From JANXSF01 sp043755435 (GTDB taxonomy: Bacteria > Acidobacteriota > Terriglobia > Bryobacterales > Bryobacteraceae): DNA of 64,000 nucleotides. The DNA lies in contig JAYUSZ010000171.1 in the NCBI GenBank assembly GCA_043755435.1, forward strand, positions 4,448 to 68,447. Reading direction: 5' to 3'. The translations under genes were made by a program, and so were the position numbers. A model generated the notes under the pieces. It did not search any database. It had not been told where the DNA came from and saw nothing but the letters and a program-made list of their open reading frames with translations. Shown here one piece after another: positions 23,897-33,350 of this stretch; positions within the stretch are counted from its first letter, which is position 1; the number at the start of each line of letters is the position of its first letter.

Positions 23897-26407
23897 ATGC
23901 GCAAGTTGATCGGTTTATCACTCGGTTTGTCTCTACTATTGTTTACCTCGATTTCCGCTTTGGCGCAAAGAAATCTTGCAGGGTCGGCGGAAGTCCAATT
24001 AAATCTTGAAAAGTTACAGGTGCTTGGCAATGTCCTGATGATCGCAGCTCACCCTGATGATGAAAATACGGCGCTGTTGGCGTGGCTTGCAAAAAGCCGT
24101 AAATACCGGACAGCATATCTTTCTCTAACGCGGGGCGAAGGCGGGCAAAACTTGATTGGCAGTGAGCAGGGCGACCTAATGGGCGTCATCCGCACGCAGG
24201 AACTTTTGGCAGCACGCCGGTTGGATGGTGCAGAACAATACTTTTCTCGTGCCATTGATTTCGGATTTTCCAAGACTGCTGCCGAGACCTTTACGAAATG
24301 GGATCGCCAGACTATTCTTGGTGATGTGGTCTGGACCATTCGGCGCTTCCGGCCGGACGTTGTAATCCTGATTTTCTCCGGTACGCCGCGCGATGGACAT
24401 GGTCAACATCAAGCTTCCTCAATCATTGGCAAAGAAGCTTTTCGAGCAGCTGCGGACCCGACGCAGTTTCCTGAGCAACTAGCCTACGTCGAACCCTGGC
24501 AGGCAAAACGCTTGATGCTGAACTTACCAAGCTACACGGCAGAAATGGAGAAGCAATCTGCTGCTACGCCAAATACGATTCTTGTGGATCCGGGCGAATA
24601 CGATCCGCTGCTTGGGGTTTCCTTCGCTGAAATCGCGGGGATGAGCCGCAGCCAGCATCGCAGCCAGGCAATGGGTTTTCCTGAAAGGAAAGGTGCCCAG
24701 AAGAATTACCTCGTCAATGTTGATGGTGAACCGGCAAGCGCGAAAGGCATTTTTGACGGTGTAGATACTTCTTGGAACCGCGTTGAAGGCGGGGCCAAAG
24801 TTGGTGAACTGCTAGCAAGGGCTTTGTCGGAACTACCGGCGCGCAATCCTGAAAAAGTAGTCCCACTTTTACTCGAAGCTCGCCAGGTTCTAGCCGGTTT
24901 GAAGGGGTTCTACGCATCGCAAAAGAAGCAGGAGTTGGATGAACTGATTGTCAAAGCCTCTGGTCTATGGTTGGATGCAACCGCGGAGCGATATCAAATT
25001 GTGCCCGGAAAACCAGTGAAGATTACAGCTCAGGCTCTTTCGCGTTCTAACACGAAAATCGAATTTGCCGAGGTGATGCTTCCGTCATTGGGGGTATCGC
25101 AAAAGCCGGAACGTGCCCTTGCTACTAACGTCCCTTTTACGCAAGCAACACAAGTAACCATCCCTGCAGGGACGCCCTACACACAGCCCTATTGGCTGAG
25201 CCTGCCGAAGAAGGGGGATCTCTATAACATCGCCGATGTTCGTGATTTGAATGTGCCTGAAAACCAGCCTTTGATGGCTCAATTCAAATTGAAAGTAGAG
25301 GGCAAGGAACTGATTTTGAATCGCCCAGTTATTTTCCGCTACGTGGACCGTGTGCGTGGGGAACTTACGCGGCCGGTTACTATTGTGCCTCCGGTAACTT
25401 TGAAACTTTCTGAAAAGGCCCTGATCTTCCCAAGCCGTGCGGCGAAGGAAATTGAAGTTCAGGTGACGGCGAATCAAGCTGGTGAGAATGGGTCAATACG
25501 GTTGGAACTACCCGCTGGCTGGCGTTCCACGCCACAATCAAATCCATTCGCTTTGAAGGAAGTTGGTGAACAGGCGACGGTGAAATTCAATTTGACGCCG
25601 CCGGAGCACGATTTTCTTGGCAAGGTGAAAGCCGTGGCAACCACCACCAATGGGGAAGTTTCGCTGGCGCAAGATTCAATTCTGTATGAGCATATTCCAC
25701 CGCAAGCAGTGTTTCCATTGGCAGAAGCGAAGCTGGTTCGAGCTGACATTCAGTTGGCAGCAAAACGAATTGGCTACATTATGGGGGCAGGGGATGACGT
25801 GCCTCCTTATCTGCGGCAGCTTGGTGCAGAAGTGATTCTGCTTTCCGCCGATGACTTAGCTCGAAACGACTTCAAGAAGTTCGATGCCATCCTGACTGGT
25901 GTACGGGCTTACAACACTCGTCCCGATCTGCGCGCTAACGTGCAGCGCATTTTCGATTACGTGAAGAACGGCGGTACTTATGTGGTTCAGTACAACGTGA
26001 TGGAAGGCGGATTCTTTGGCGGCGATCCGAAAATTTTGGAACACGTTGGGCCGTATCCAATGAAAATCACTTCTGCCCGCATTACCGAAGAGGATTCCCA
26101 AGTGGAGTTCGGTTCGAGCAATGCTTTGATGAAGTGGCCCAATGTAATTTCACAAAAAGATTTTGATGGCTGGATTCAAGAGCGTGGTTTATATTTCGCA
26201 AGCGAATACGATTCCAAGTATCAATCCTTGCTTTCCGGACACGATACTGGCGAAGCGAATCTTACGGGCGGCACGCTCTACACGCCTTATGGAAAGGGTC
26301 ATTACGTGTTCTCGCCTCTTGCGTGGTTCAGGGAATTGCCCGCTGGAGTTCCCGGTGCCTATCGCATTTTTGCTAATCTGCTAAGCGCTGGTAAAGGAAA
26401 ACATTGA
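23897..26407 (+). CDS. Exported PIG-L deacetylase with NEW3 and ThuA-like C-terminal domains
   Basis: An 836-residue protein with signal peptide (1-23). The PIG-L/LmbE domain (about 38-260) has the zinc motif AAHPDDEN (51-58) and the later GHGQHQAS with metal histidines, typical of N-acetylglucosamine-type deacetylases. The middle (about 480-610) resembles an NEW3 beta domain (PAGWRSTPQSNPFALKEVGE). The C-terminal third (GYIMGAGDDVPPYLRQLGAE, then NGGTYVVQYNV) looks like a ThuA/amidotransferase fold. It probably deacetylates an extracellular glycan. The stop codon overlaps the next small gene, which is followed by a symporter, suggesting coupled sugar processing and uptake. Confidence 0.9.
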   Translation: MRKLIGLSLGLSLLLFTSISALAQRNLAGSAEVQLNLEKLQVLGNVLMIAAHPDDENTALLAWLAKSRKYRTAYLSLTRGEGGQNLIGSEQGDLMGVIRTQELLAARRLDGAEQYFSRAIDFGFSKTAAETFTKWDRQTILGDVVWTIRRFRPDVVILIFSGTPRDGHGQHQASSIIGKEAFRAAADPTQFPEQLAYVEPWQAKRLMLNLPSYTAEMEKQSAATPNTILVDPGEYDPLLGVSFAEIAGMSRSQHRSQAMGFPERKGAQKNYLVNVDGEPASAKGIFDGVDTSWNRVEGGAKVGELLARALSELPARNPEKVVPLLLEARQVLAGLKGFYASQKKQELDELIVKASGLWLDATAERYQIVPGKPVKITAQALSRSNTKIEFAEVMLPSLGVSQKPERALATNVPFTQATQVTIPAGTPYTQPYWLSLPKKGDLYNIADVRDLNVPENQPLMAQFKLKVEGKELILNRPVIFRYVDRVRGELTRPVTIVPPVTLKLSEKALIFPSRAAKEIEVQVTANQAGENGSIRLELPAGWRSTPQSNPFALKEVGEQATVKFNLTPPEHDFLGKVKAVATTTNGEVSLAQDSILYEHIPPQAVFPLAEAKLVRADIQLAAKRIGYIMGAGDDVPPYLRQLGAEVILLSADDLARNDFKKFDAILTGVRAYNTRPDLRANVQRIFDYVKNGGTYVVQYNVMEGGFFGGDPKILEHVGPYPMKITSARITEEDSQVEFGSSNALMKWPNVISQKDFDGWIQERGLYFASEYDSKYQSLLSGHDTGEANLTGGTLYTPYGKGHYVFSPLAWFRELPAGVPGAYRIFANLLSAGKGKH

Positions 26408-26538
26408 ATCGAGAACGTGAAGTAATCGACGAACCACCGCCGTTCTTGGGCACTTGGCCGAGAGTGTATGCTGCCGTTGTTCTTTACCTTGCTGTGTTGA
26501 TTATTCTCTTCTACCTTTTTGGAAATCACTACACATGA
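26404..26538 (+). CDS. 44-residue single-TM protein linked to a symporter
   Basis: A short frame starting TTG at 26404 encodes MNREREVIDEPPPFLGTWPR, then a membrane helix VYAAVVLYLAVLIILFYLFG and a short tail. The start overlaps the PIG-L stop (TTGA) and the stop overlaps the symporter ATG (ATGA), so translation is coupled on both sides. The EPPPFLGTWxRVY motif before one helix recurs, as I recall, in small proteins next to sodium:solute symporters in Acidobacteriota; they may be accessory subunits, as DUF3311 proteins are for other symporters. Its function is inferred. Confidence 0.8.
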   Translation: MNREREVIDEPPPFLGTWPRVYAAVVLYLAVLIILFYLFGNHYT

Positions 26539-28202
26539 ACATCATCGATTGGGTTGTGATGTTCAGCACGCTGACCGCTGTTATCGCCTATGGATGGTGG
26601 CGCGGCAGACGGAACCGCACCACTGATGAATACTTGCTTGCTGGCCGCAGCATGCCCTGGTATGCCATGGCTCTTTCGATCATGGCGACCCAAGCCAGCG
26701 CTGTAACATTCATTTCAACTACCGGACAGGCCTATGTGGACGGAATGCGATTTGTTCAGTTTTACTTCGGACTTCCATTGGCCATGGTAATTCTATCGTT
26801 CACCGCAGTTCCGGTATTTCACCGGGCGAATGTGTTCACAGCGTATGAATATCTGGAACAACGATTCGATTCCAAAACGCGTTCTCTGGTGAGCGCGATT
26901 TTCCTTATGCAGCGCGGACTGGCTGTTGGTATTGCATTGTATGCTCCTGCAGTTGTGTTGAGCGTGTTGCTGGATTGGTCCGATCAATGGACCACCGTTT
27001 TGATGGGGCTGGTGGTGATCACCTATACCGTTGGCGGCGGTATTCAGGCCATAACGTGGGCCGATTTCCAGCAGATGATCATTATGTTGTGTGGTTTGCT
27101 ACTAGCGTTTTTCATGGCGATTCACTTGATGCCGGCGCACGTCGGGTTTGGTGAAGCCTTGGAAATTGCAGGGGCGGCTGGCAAATTGAATCCGGTGACG
27201 TTCAACTTCAGTTGGGCTGATCGATACAACATTTTTTCCGGCTTGCTGGGAGGAATGTTTTTGGCCCTCGCTTATTTTGGATGCGATCAAAGTCAGGTGC
27301 AGCGCTACTTAACTGGCAAGTCGATTGCACAAAGCCGCTTGAGTTTGCTGTTCAATGCTGTTGCCAAAATCCCGATGCAGTTTTTCATTTTGCTGACAGG
27401 CGCAATGGTGTTTGTGTTCTTCACCTTTGAGCAGCCTCCGATGCTGTTTCACCCGGCGAATTTGAAAAAGATTGAAAGCACCATGGAATATGCAGGCCTA
27501 GCCAAACAGTATGACGCGGCGTTCCTAGAACGTAAGCAGGCGGCCGATGCGTTGCTTCGCGATCATACAGCGGCATCGAAGGAGCGTTATCGTCAGGCGC
27601 ATCAGAGCATGGAGGCGACTCGCAAGGACGCGGCAAAACTGGTGGATAAAACTACCGGCGAAAAAGGGTTCAACGATACTAATTACATTTTTCTGACCTT
27701 CGTCACAAGGTATCTGCCTGTTGGGATTGTCGGTATTGTGCTTGCGGTTATTCTAGGCGCAGCCATGTCGACGATTTCCGCAGAGATCAATTCATTGGCC
27801 ACTGTTTCTGTGATTGACGTTTATAAACGCCACGTAAGAAAGCACGCCAACGACGAACACTATTTGTTGGTGAGCAGAATTGCCACAGCCTTTTGGGGCC
27901 TTTGGGCCATGGTGACAGCTCAGCAAGCGAAGAATATGGGATCGCTAGTGGAGGCCGTCAACATGATTGGTTCGTTGTTCTATGGCGGATTGCTTGGTGT
28001 ATTTGTCCTGGCGATTTTCTTCAAACGAGTTGGAGGAACAGCGGCATTCACTGGTGTGCTGGTGGGCGAAGCTGCCATTTTTACTGCGAATTATTTGAAG
28101 CTTACATCGTTCCTATGGTTCAACGTAATCGGTTGTGTGGTGGTGATTTTGACCGCACTTTTGATCACGGCCATAGTTGGAGAGCGGCGGCTGGTAAAAT
28201 AG
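26535..28202 (+). CDS. Sodium:solute symporter (SSS family)
   Basis: A 555-residue inner-membrane carrier with about 13 membrane helices. RTTDEYLLAGRSMPWYAMAL, QASAVTFISTTGQAYVDGMR, TAYEYLEQRFDSKTRS and ITYTVGGGIQAITWAD are classical SSS signatures; later CDQSQVQRYLTGKS and AAMSTISAEINSLATVS. Between helices 8 and 9 there is a long charged soluble insert (about residues 300-375). It imports a sugar or organic acid with Na+, and the substrate is unknown. The ATG at 26535 (MNIIDW) is supported by the ATGA overlap with the small gene; an upstream frame is discarded. Its partner, a PIG-L deacetylase, hints at an amino-sugar substrate. Confidence 0.92.
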   Translation: MNIIDWVVMFSTLTAVIAYGWWRGRRNRTTDEYLLAGRSMPWYAMALSIMATQASAVTFISTTGQAYVDGMRFVQFYFGLPLAMVILSFTAVPVFHRANVFTAYEYLEQRFDSKTRSLVSAIFLMQRGLAVGIALYAPAVVLSVLLDWSDQWTTVLMGLVVITYTVGGGIQAITWADFQQMIIMLCGLLLAFFMAIHLMPAHVGFGEALEIAGAAGKLNPVTFNFSWADRYNIFSGLLGGMFLALAYFGCDQSQVQRYLTGKSIAQSRLSLLFNAVAKIPMQFFILLTGAMVFVFFTFEQPPMLFHPANLKKIESTMEYAGLAKQYDAAFLERKQAADALLRDHTAASKERYRQAHQSMEATRKDAAKLVDKTTGEKGFNDTNYIFLTFVTRYLPVGIVGIVLAVILGAAMSTISAEINSLATVSVIDVYKRHVRKHANDEHYLLVSRIATAFWGLWAMVTAQQAKNMGSLVEAVNMIGSLFYGGLLGVFVLAIFFKRVGGTAAFTGVLVGEAAIFTANYLKLTSFLWFNVIGCVVVILTALLITAIVGERRLVK

Positions 28203-28219
28203 GTTACTCGGACCGTTCC

Positions 28220-29374
28220 ATGAAAATTTGTTACTTCGATGCTTTCTCCGGCATAGCTGGCGATATGACTGTAGGTGCGCTGCTTGATGCCGGCGGTGAT
28301 GCTCCTGCTTTGATCGCGGCGCTTGAATCCTTAAACACCGGTGCTGCCTACCGCGTGGAAAAAACGAAACGCAAAGGAATTGGTGCAACAAAATTCCACG
28401 TGGATCATGGAGAACAGAAGGCGCACCGCCATCTTTCACCCATTTTGAAGATGATTGACAACGCCGCGTTGCTCACTCCACGATCAAAGGAAATGGCCTC
28501 CGATGTGTTCCGCAAGCTGGGCGAAGCGGAAGCCTCCGTACACGCTGTGCCTATTGAAAAAGTTCACTTCCATGAAGTAGGGGCCGTCGATTCCATAGCT
28601 GATATTGTGGGTGCTTGTTATTTATTGGATCAACTTGGGATTGAGGAAATTCGTTGTTCGGCGTTGAATGTTGGGTCGGGCACAGTAACAGCGGATCATG
28701 GAGTGATGCCCGTGCCGACTCCTGCCACTGCACGACTGTTGGAAGGGATTCCGATTTATTCCAGTGGCCCTATCTTTGAACTGACCACCCCAACTGGAGC
28801 TGCGTTGGTTGCAACGTTGGCAACTCATTTTGGTGTGCTCCCATCAATGAAAATCAGTGCCACAGGCTATGGCGCAGGCACCAAGGATTTCCCAACGCAG
28901 GCGAATGTTCTGCGCGCTGTGATTGGCGATACGCAGGCTGTTACTGAAAGTGAAACGGTTGCGGTAATTGAAGCGAACATCGACGATTCCACTCCGCAGA
29001 TGCTGGGTTATGCGATGGATCGCCTCTTTGAGAGTGGCGCTTTGGATGTTACTTTGCAGCCGCTGCTGATGAAGAAAAATCGGCCAGGTACACTGATAAC
29101 GGTGATTGCGAAACCTGAGGATCGCGACCGTTTGGCGGGCATCGTGATGGCTGAGACCACTACCATTGGGATTCGCATGCATTCTGCGGAACGCCGCATT
29201 GCGCCGCGCCAGTTTGTGGAAGTAGAAACGCAGTGGGGCAAGGTGAATGTGAAAGTCACGGCCCAAGGGTTTGCTCCAGAATATGAGGATTGCCGGAAGC
29301 TCGCCATAGCTGCCGGCGTTCCATTGCGAAACGTTCTTACTGAAGCTAGTTTCGCTTATCGAAAAGGGATTTAA
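28220..29374 (+). CDS. larC: Nickel insertion protein LarC (pyridinium-dithiocarboxylate mononucleotide nickel transferase)
   Basis: A 384-residue full-length LarC. The N-terminal motif CYFDAFSGIAGDMTVGALLD, then HFHEVGAVDSIADIVGACYL, HGVMPVPTPATARLLEG and the C-terminal NIDDSTPQMLGYAMDRLFES all match. In Lactobacillus LarC is made by a programmed frameshift; here it is one continuous frame. LarC inserts nickel into the NPN cofactor of lactate racemase and related enzymes, yet no larA, larB or larE is visible here. The ATG at 28220 is chosen; a longer frame upstream lies inside the symporter gene. metG follows 6 nt later. Confidence 0.95.
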   Translation: MKICYFDAFSGIAGDMTVGALLDAGGDAPALIAALESLNTGAAYRVEKTKRKGIGATKFHVDHGEQKAHRHLSPILKMIDNAALLTPRSKEMASDVFRKLGEAEASVHAVPIEKVHFHEVGAVDSIADIVGACYLLDQLGIEEIRCSALNVGSGTVTADHGVMPVPTPATARLLEGIPIYSSGPIFELTTPTGAALVATLATHFGVLPSMKISATGYGAGTKDFPTQANVLRAVIGDTQAVTESETVAVIEANIDDSTPQMLGYAMDRLFESGALDVTLQPLLMKKNRPGTLITVIAKPEDRDRLAGIVMAETTTIGIRMHSAERRIAPRQFVEVETQWGKVNVKVTAQGFAPEYEDCRKLAIAAGVPLRNVLTEASFAYRKGI

Positions 29375-29380
29375 GTCTAC

Positions 29381-31315
29381 ATGTCCGAAAAATATTATCT
29401 GACTACTCCGATTTATTATGTAAACGCAGCGCCACACATTGGCCACGCTTACACGACGATTGCTGCCGACATTATTAAGCGCTATAAGACCATGCAAGGG
29501 TTCCAAGTTGTGTTGACAACTGGCACCGATGAACACGGACAAAAAGTGGAGCGTTCGGCAAAGGCAACGAATAAATCACCGGAGGAATTCACAACGGTTG
29601 TGGCTGAAGAATTTCGTCAGCAGTGGGAAAAGTTTGGTTTGTCGATTGACCACTTCCAGCGGACTTCCGATAAGAAGCACCATGAAACAGTGCAGTGGCT
29701 TTTTCAGCGTTGCCTGGAGCGTGGGTTTGTTTATCCATCCAGTTACACGGGGCAATACTGCACCTCCTGTGAGCTGTATGTGACCGATGCAAAGGCTGGT
29801 GATCCATGCCCTGATTGCGGGCGTCCTACGGAAACAGTAACGGAGGAGAATTACTTCTTCAAGCTCTCGGCATTCACTGACAAGCTGCTAGCACTGTATG
29901 AAGCGCAGCCTGACTTTATTGAACCTGCCATTCGCCGCAACGAAGTGTTGGCGTTTGTCAAAGGTGGATTGAAAGACCTTTCCATTAGTCGAACTACCAT
30001 TAAATGGGGCATTCCTGTTCCAGTTCCTGGCAACCATGTTTTCTACGTTTGGTTCGACGCGCTGATCGCCTATATGACCGCTGTGAAGGACACGCCTGGA
30101 ATGTGGCCGGCGGACCTTCATTTGATTGGCAAAGAGATTGTTCGCTTTCACGCCATCTACTGGCCTGCCTTTTTGATGGCTGCCGATCTGCCGTTGCCTA
30201 AACATATTTTCGCTCATGGCTGGTTGTTGTTTGAGAACGATAAGATGTCGAAATCGCGCGGTAATATTGTTCGGGCTGAACCTATCCGCGAAGTGATGGG
30301 TGCCGATGCGCTGCGCTATTTCCTGATGCGCGAAATCGTGTTTGGTTCTGATGGTACGTTCAGCTATGACGCGCTGGTTGGCCGTTACAATTCCGATTTG
30401 GCTAATGGTTTAGGGAACCTGGCAAGCCGCACGCTGAGCATGATTCACCAGTACCGCGGGGGTGTTGTTCCCGCCTCTAGTGAAGAGGGTCCGTTTGAAG
30501 TGCAGCAAGCGATTGCCGCCACAATAACGGCCTATGAGAATTTTGAGTTTTCCAAAGCGTTGGAAGCGATTTGGGGATTGATCAGTGCTGCGGATAAGTT
30601 CATAGTGCAGCAGGCACCATGGACTCTATCGAAAAAGACTGAGCCGGAGTTGCAAGCAAAGTTGGACTTCACACTATATTCGTCTGCCGAAGTGGTACGC
30701 ATTGCCACGGTGTTGCTGGCTCCTGTGTTGCCGGAATCTGCGGCGAAGATCTGGTCTCAACTTGGCATGCCGGGGTCTGTGGAAGATGTTCGTTTTGGTT
30801 CGCTGGAATGGGGCCAACTTGCTGCTGGTCAGATGACGAACAAACCGGAGCCTGTGTTCATGCGCATTGATGCTGCTCCTGCAATTGAAAAAATGAGGGA
30901 GCTGGAAGTGGCTGAAACACAGCGTCAAAATACGTTGCTGGGCCGAATCGTGGAGCCCGAAAAAACCGGCTTGACGATCGACACGCCAACCATCGCTATC
31001 GACGATTTTGTAAAGGTGGATTTGCGTGTGGGTCAAGTGCTGAGTGCCGAACGTGTGAAGGGTTCGGACAAATTGCTGCACATGAAAATCGACATTGGCG
31101 AAGCGCAGCCTCGCACCATTATTGGTGGCATTGCTGAAGCTTATACAGCGGAGCAGATGGTTGGCCGTAAGGTGGTGATTGTTGCCAATCTTGCGCCGCG
31201 CAAGTTGAAGGGAATTGAATCCCAAGGCATGGTGGTGGCTGCGTCGGTTGAAGGTGGCAAGCCGGTGTTGGCTGGCTTCCTTGAAGACATTCCGGTTGGG
31301 GCACGCCTGAAGTAA
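29381..31315 (+). CDS. metG: Methionyl-tRNA synthetase
   Basis: A 644-residue class I synthetase with a C-terminal tRNA-binding extension. The HIGH motif is APHIGHAYTT and the KMSKS motif NDKMSKSRGN. A zinc knuckle has C-x2-C in YCTSCELY and CPDCGRP. The anticodon-binding helical domain is followed by an EMAP/Trbp domain (VDLRVGQVLSAERVKGSDKL), as in dimeric bacterial MetG. It charges tRNA-Met in the cytoplasm. The stop overlaps the tatD start by 1 nt, so the two are probably co-transcribed with larC. Confidence 0.98.
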   Translation: MSEKYYLTTPIYYVNAAPHIGHAYTTIAADIIKRYKTMQGFQVVLTTGTDEHGQKVERSAKATNKSPEEFTTVVAEEFRQQWEKFGLSIDHFQRTSDKKHHETVQWLFQRCLERGFVYPSSYTGQYCTSCELYVTDAKAGDPCPDCGRPTETVTEENYFFKLSAFTDKLLALYEAQPDFIEPAIRRNEVLAFVKGGLKDLSISRTTIKWGIPVPVPGNHVFYVWFDALIAYMTAVKDTPGMWPADLHLIGKEIVRFHAIYWPAFLMAADLPLPKHIFAHGWLLFENDKMSKSRGNIVRAEPIREVMGADALRYFLMREIVFGSDGTFSYDALVGRYNSDLANGLGNLASRTLSMIHQYRGGVVPASSEEGPFEVQQAIAATITAYENFEFSKALEAIWGLISAADKFIVQQAPWTLSKKTEPELQAKLDFTLYSSAEVVRIATVLLAPVLPESAAKIWSQLGMPGSVEDVRFGSLEWGQLAAGQMTNKPEPVFMRIDAAPAIEKMRELEVAETQRQNTLLGRIVEPEKTGLTIDTPTIAIDDFVKVDLRVGQVLSAERVKGSDKLLHMKIDIGEAQPRTIIGGIAEAYTAEQMVGRKVVIVANLAPRKLKGIESQGMVVAASVEGGKPVLAGFLEDIPVGARLK

Positions 31316-32094
31316 TGGGGCTGATTGATTCGCATTGCCACTTGGATGATGAACGCTTCGCCGAAGATCGCGAGGCTGTGATTGAGCGCGCGCAGGCTGC
31401 CGGTGTAAGTCACATGATGAGCATTGGCACAGGCGATGGTCCACCCGATTATGAAGTGGCGATTCGCTTTGCCGATAAGTATGATTGCGTCTATGCCACG
31501 GTGGGCGTTCATCCGCACGCGGCGAAGCAGTTTGACCATGAAAGCCCTTCGCGGCTGGCCGCTTTATTAAAGCATCCGAAGGTGTTGGGGCTGGGGGAAA
31601 TCGGCCTTGATTACCATTACGACTTTGCCCCGCGCGATGTTCAACATCGGACGTTTCTGGATCAGATTGAAGTTGCGAAATCTGCGGGAAAGCCCATTAT
31701 CATTCATACCCGCGAAGCTTGGCCGGATACATTTGATCTATTGGAAAAGTATTGGGCTCCGGCGGGCCTACCGGGAATTATGCACTGCTTTTCCGGTGGA
31801 GTTGCGGAAGCGGAGCGGTGCCTGGCTATGGGATTTTATCTTTCCTTTGCCGGTGTTGTTACGTTTCCGAAAGCTGTGGAATTGCATGCTGCCGCACGGG
31901 TTGCTCCGGCTGATAGGATTTTGGTGGAAACAGATGCTCCGTATCTTGCACCCATTCCTTTTCGCGGGAAGCGCAATGAACCTTCGTATGTGGTTCGAAC
32001 TGCGGAACGGTTGGCGGAGTTACGTGGAGTCAGCTTGGAGACGATTACCCAACAAACCACTACTAACTTTACAGCGCTCTTCCAGTTGATTTGA
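31315..32094 (+). CDS. tatD: TatD family DNase
   Basis: A 259-residue metal-dependent hydrolase of the TIM-barrel TatD family. Metal ligands are in IDSHCHLDDERF, the glutamate in GEIGLDYHYD, histidines in IIHTREAW and MHCFSGG, and the aspartate in VETDAPYLAP. TatD acts as a 3'-5' exonuclease on DNA or RNA. It begins on the last base of metG, a frequent arrangement in bacteria. Confidence 0.95.
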   Translation: MGLIDSHCHLDDERFAEDREAVIERAQAAGVSHMMSIGTGDGPPDYEVAIRFADKYDCVYATVGVHPHAAKQFDHESPSRLAALLKHPKVLGLGEIGLDYHYDFAPRDVQHRTFLDQIEVAKSAGKPIIIHTREAWPDTFDLLEKYWAPAGLPGIMHCFSGGVAEAERCLAMGFYLSFAGVVTFPKAVELHAAARVAPADRILVETDAPYLAPIPFRGKRNEPSYVVRTAERLAELRGVSLETITQQTTTNFTALFQLI

Positions 32095-32122
32095 GTGTAG
32101 ATATGTTACCTTGTAAGTGCCT

Positions 32123-32773
32123 ATGAGAAGCTATTCCTTGCCTAGAATTTGTGTCCTTGCGACCTGTAGTTTTATGACCGTTTTCGGGCAACCGGTGAAA
32201 GAAGCCCAAGGTATGCCGCACAGGGCAACCCCAGCGGATTATCAGGCTGCTGCTCAAGCTGGCACTGTCACTATTGCCGCGGAGTTTACCGGTCACTCTG
32301 TCCCTACTATGCAGGGTCCTTTAACAACCGAAGATTACGTGATCGTAGAAACAGCTTTCTTTGGTCCCGCAGATGCCAAGCTGAAGCTCTCATTCGAGGA
32401 TTTCTCGCTGCGCATCAATGGTAAGAAAGTTCCCTCGCCTGGCCAGCCATACGGTGCAGTGCTCAGCTCGCTGAAGGATCCTGAGTGGGAAGCAACCATT
32501 GTTGTGGAGAAAAAATCAAAGGGTGGATTGGGTACAGGCGGCGGAGGCGATAAAGGGGATTCTACGCCCGCTGTTCCTCCCAAAATGCCAATTGAAATGC
32601 GCAGGGCAATGGAACAACGCGTGAAAAAATCAACATTGGCGGAAGGTGACCGTAGCCTTCCACAAGCTGGACTGATTTACTTTCAATACCGCGGAAAGAC
32701 TACCAGCATCCAAACGCTGGAACTGATCTATAACGGTCCAGCAGGGAAAGCTTCGATTGCCCTTTTGCCATAG
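32123..32773 (+). CDS. Exported hypothetical protein
   Basis: A 216-residue protein with a signal peptide (MRSYSLPRICVLATCSFMTV). The mature part has a beta-rich region TVTIAAEFTGHSVPTMQGPL followed by a motif LSFEDFSLRINGKKVPSPGQ, a glycine/lysine linker (KGGLGTGGGGDKGDS), then IYFQYRGKTTSIQTLELIYN. This pattern (an E-D-F-S-L-R-I-N-G-K-K strand near P-Y) recurs in acidobacterial exported proteins of unknown role. The ATG at 32123 is preferred over the GTG two codons earlier. A hairpin terminator follows the gene. Confidence 0.6.
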   Translation: MRSYSLPRICVLATCSFMTVFGQPVKEAQGMPHRATPADYQAAAQAGTVTIAAEFTGHSVPTMQGPLTTEDYVIVETAFFGPADAKLKLSFEDFSLRINGKKVPSPGQPYGAVLSSLKDPEWEATIVVEKKSKGGLGTGGGGDKGDSTPAVPPKMPIEMRRAMEQRVKKSTLAEGDRSLPQAGLIYFQYRGKTTSIQTLELIYNGPAGKASIALLP

Positions 32774-32791
32774 ATAATCAGCACAAGGAAC

Positions 32792-32816
32792 GCGCGCGGG
32801 GGGCCACGCGCTTTCT
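32792..32816. terminator. Bidirectional-type terminator between convergent genes
   Basis: GCGCGCGG (32792-32799) pairs with CCACGCGC (32804-32811) across a GGGG loop, with one C:A mismatch on the plus strand that becomes a G:U pair on the minus strand, followed by TTTCT. It lies between two convergent genes. Confidence 0.6.
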
Positions 32817-32835
32817 AAATTTCGGAAATCGAAAG

Positions 32836-33243
32836 TTAGGCCTTGGGTGCGAAAATACCGAGAGCTTTGAACTTCTCTGCGAGCAGGTAGCAAACTGTTA
32901 CGCGGCTCTTTTCACGAACACCCTTCATCTTCGCCATTACGTCTTTGATAGCTGCGTCCAATTCTGCGTCTGATTTGGTCAGTTGCAGTTTCTTCTTCAT
33001 GAAGCCATCGCGAATGCGCTTCAATTCAGTAGGATCGCTAGCCGCTACCAAGGAAGAATCTTTGCTCCGTAGCGCGATTCCCAGGTGCCTCACAAGTCCG
33101 GCTACTGCACCGGCGTCTACTTTTGACGTGTACTTGGCGATGTTAACTGTATAGTCAACCTTCTTCGCTGCTGGTGGGGTGCCTTTTGCGGCGACTTTCT
33201 TTACTGCTGTCTTCTTTGCTGCTGTTTTTTTAGCTGCTGCCAT
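32836..33243 (-). CDS. DUF2853 family protein with Lys-rich N-terminus
   Basis: A 135-residue protein. The first 28 residues are a lysine/alanine-rich tail (KKTAAKKTAVKKVAAK) like a nucleic-acid-binding or histone-H1-like stretch. The rest (YTVNIAKYTSKVDAGAVAGL, LGIALRSKDSSLVAASDPTE, KSDAELDAAIKDVMAKMKG, KSRVTVCYLLAEKFKAL) matches DUF2853, whose function is not established. The lysine tail is an addition to the usual family length of about 105 residues. It is convergent with the exported protein above. Confidence 0.85.
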   Translation of the reverse strand: MAAAKKTAAKKTAVKKVAAKGTPPAAKKVDYTVNIAKYTSKVDAGAVAGLVRHLGIALRSKDSSLVAASDPTELKRIRDGFMKKKLQLTKSDAELDAAIKDVMAKMKGVREKSRVTVCYLLAEKFKALGIFAPKA

Positions 33244-33350
33244 AAAAATGGTTCATCCTTTTTAATCGTCGAACTTACTCCTAAAATCAGGAGATTATGA
33301 GAATGATACCAAGTTTGCATAGTACTGGGGGTACAAATAGTGTCGAAGTG

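Noticed and set aside
27893..28219. N-terminal extension of LarC into the symporter gene
   Set aside because: The 109 extra codons read the symporter sequence in another frame; the LarC family start is at 28220.
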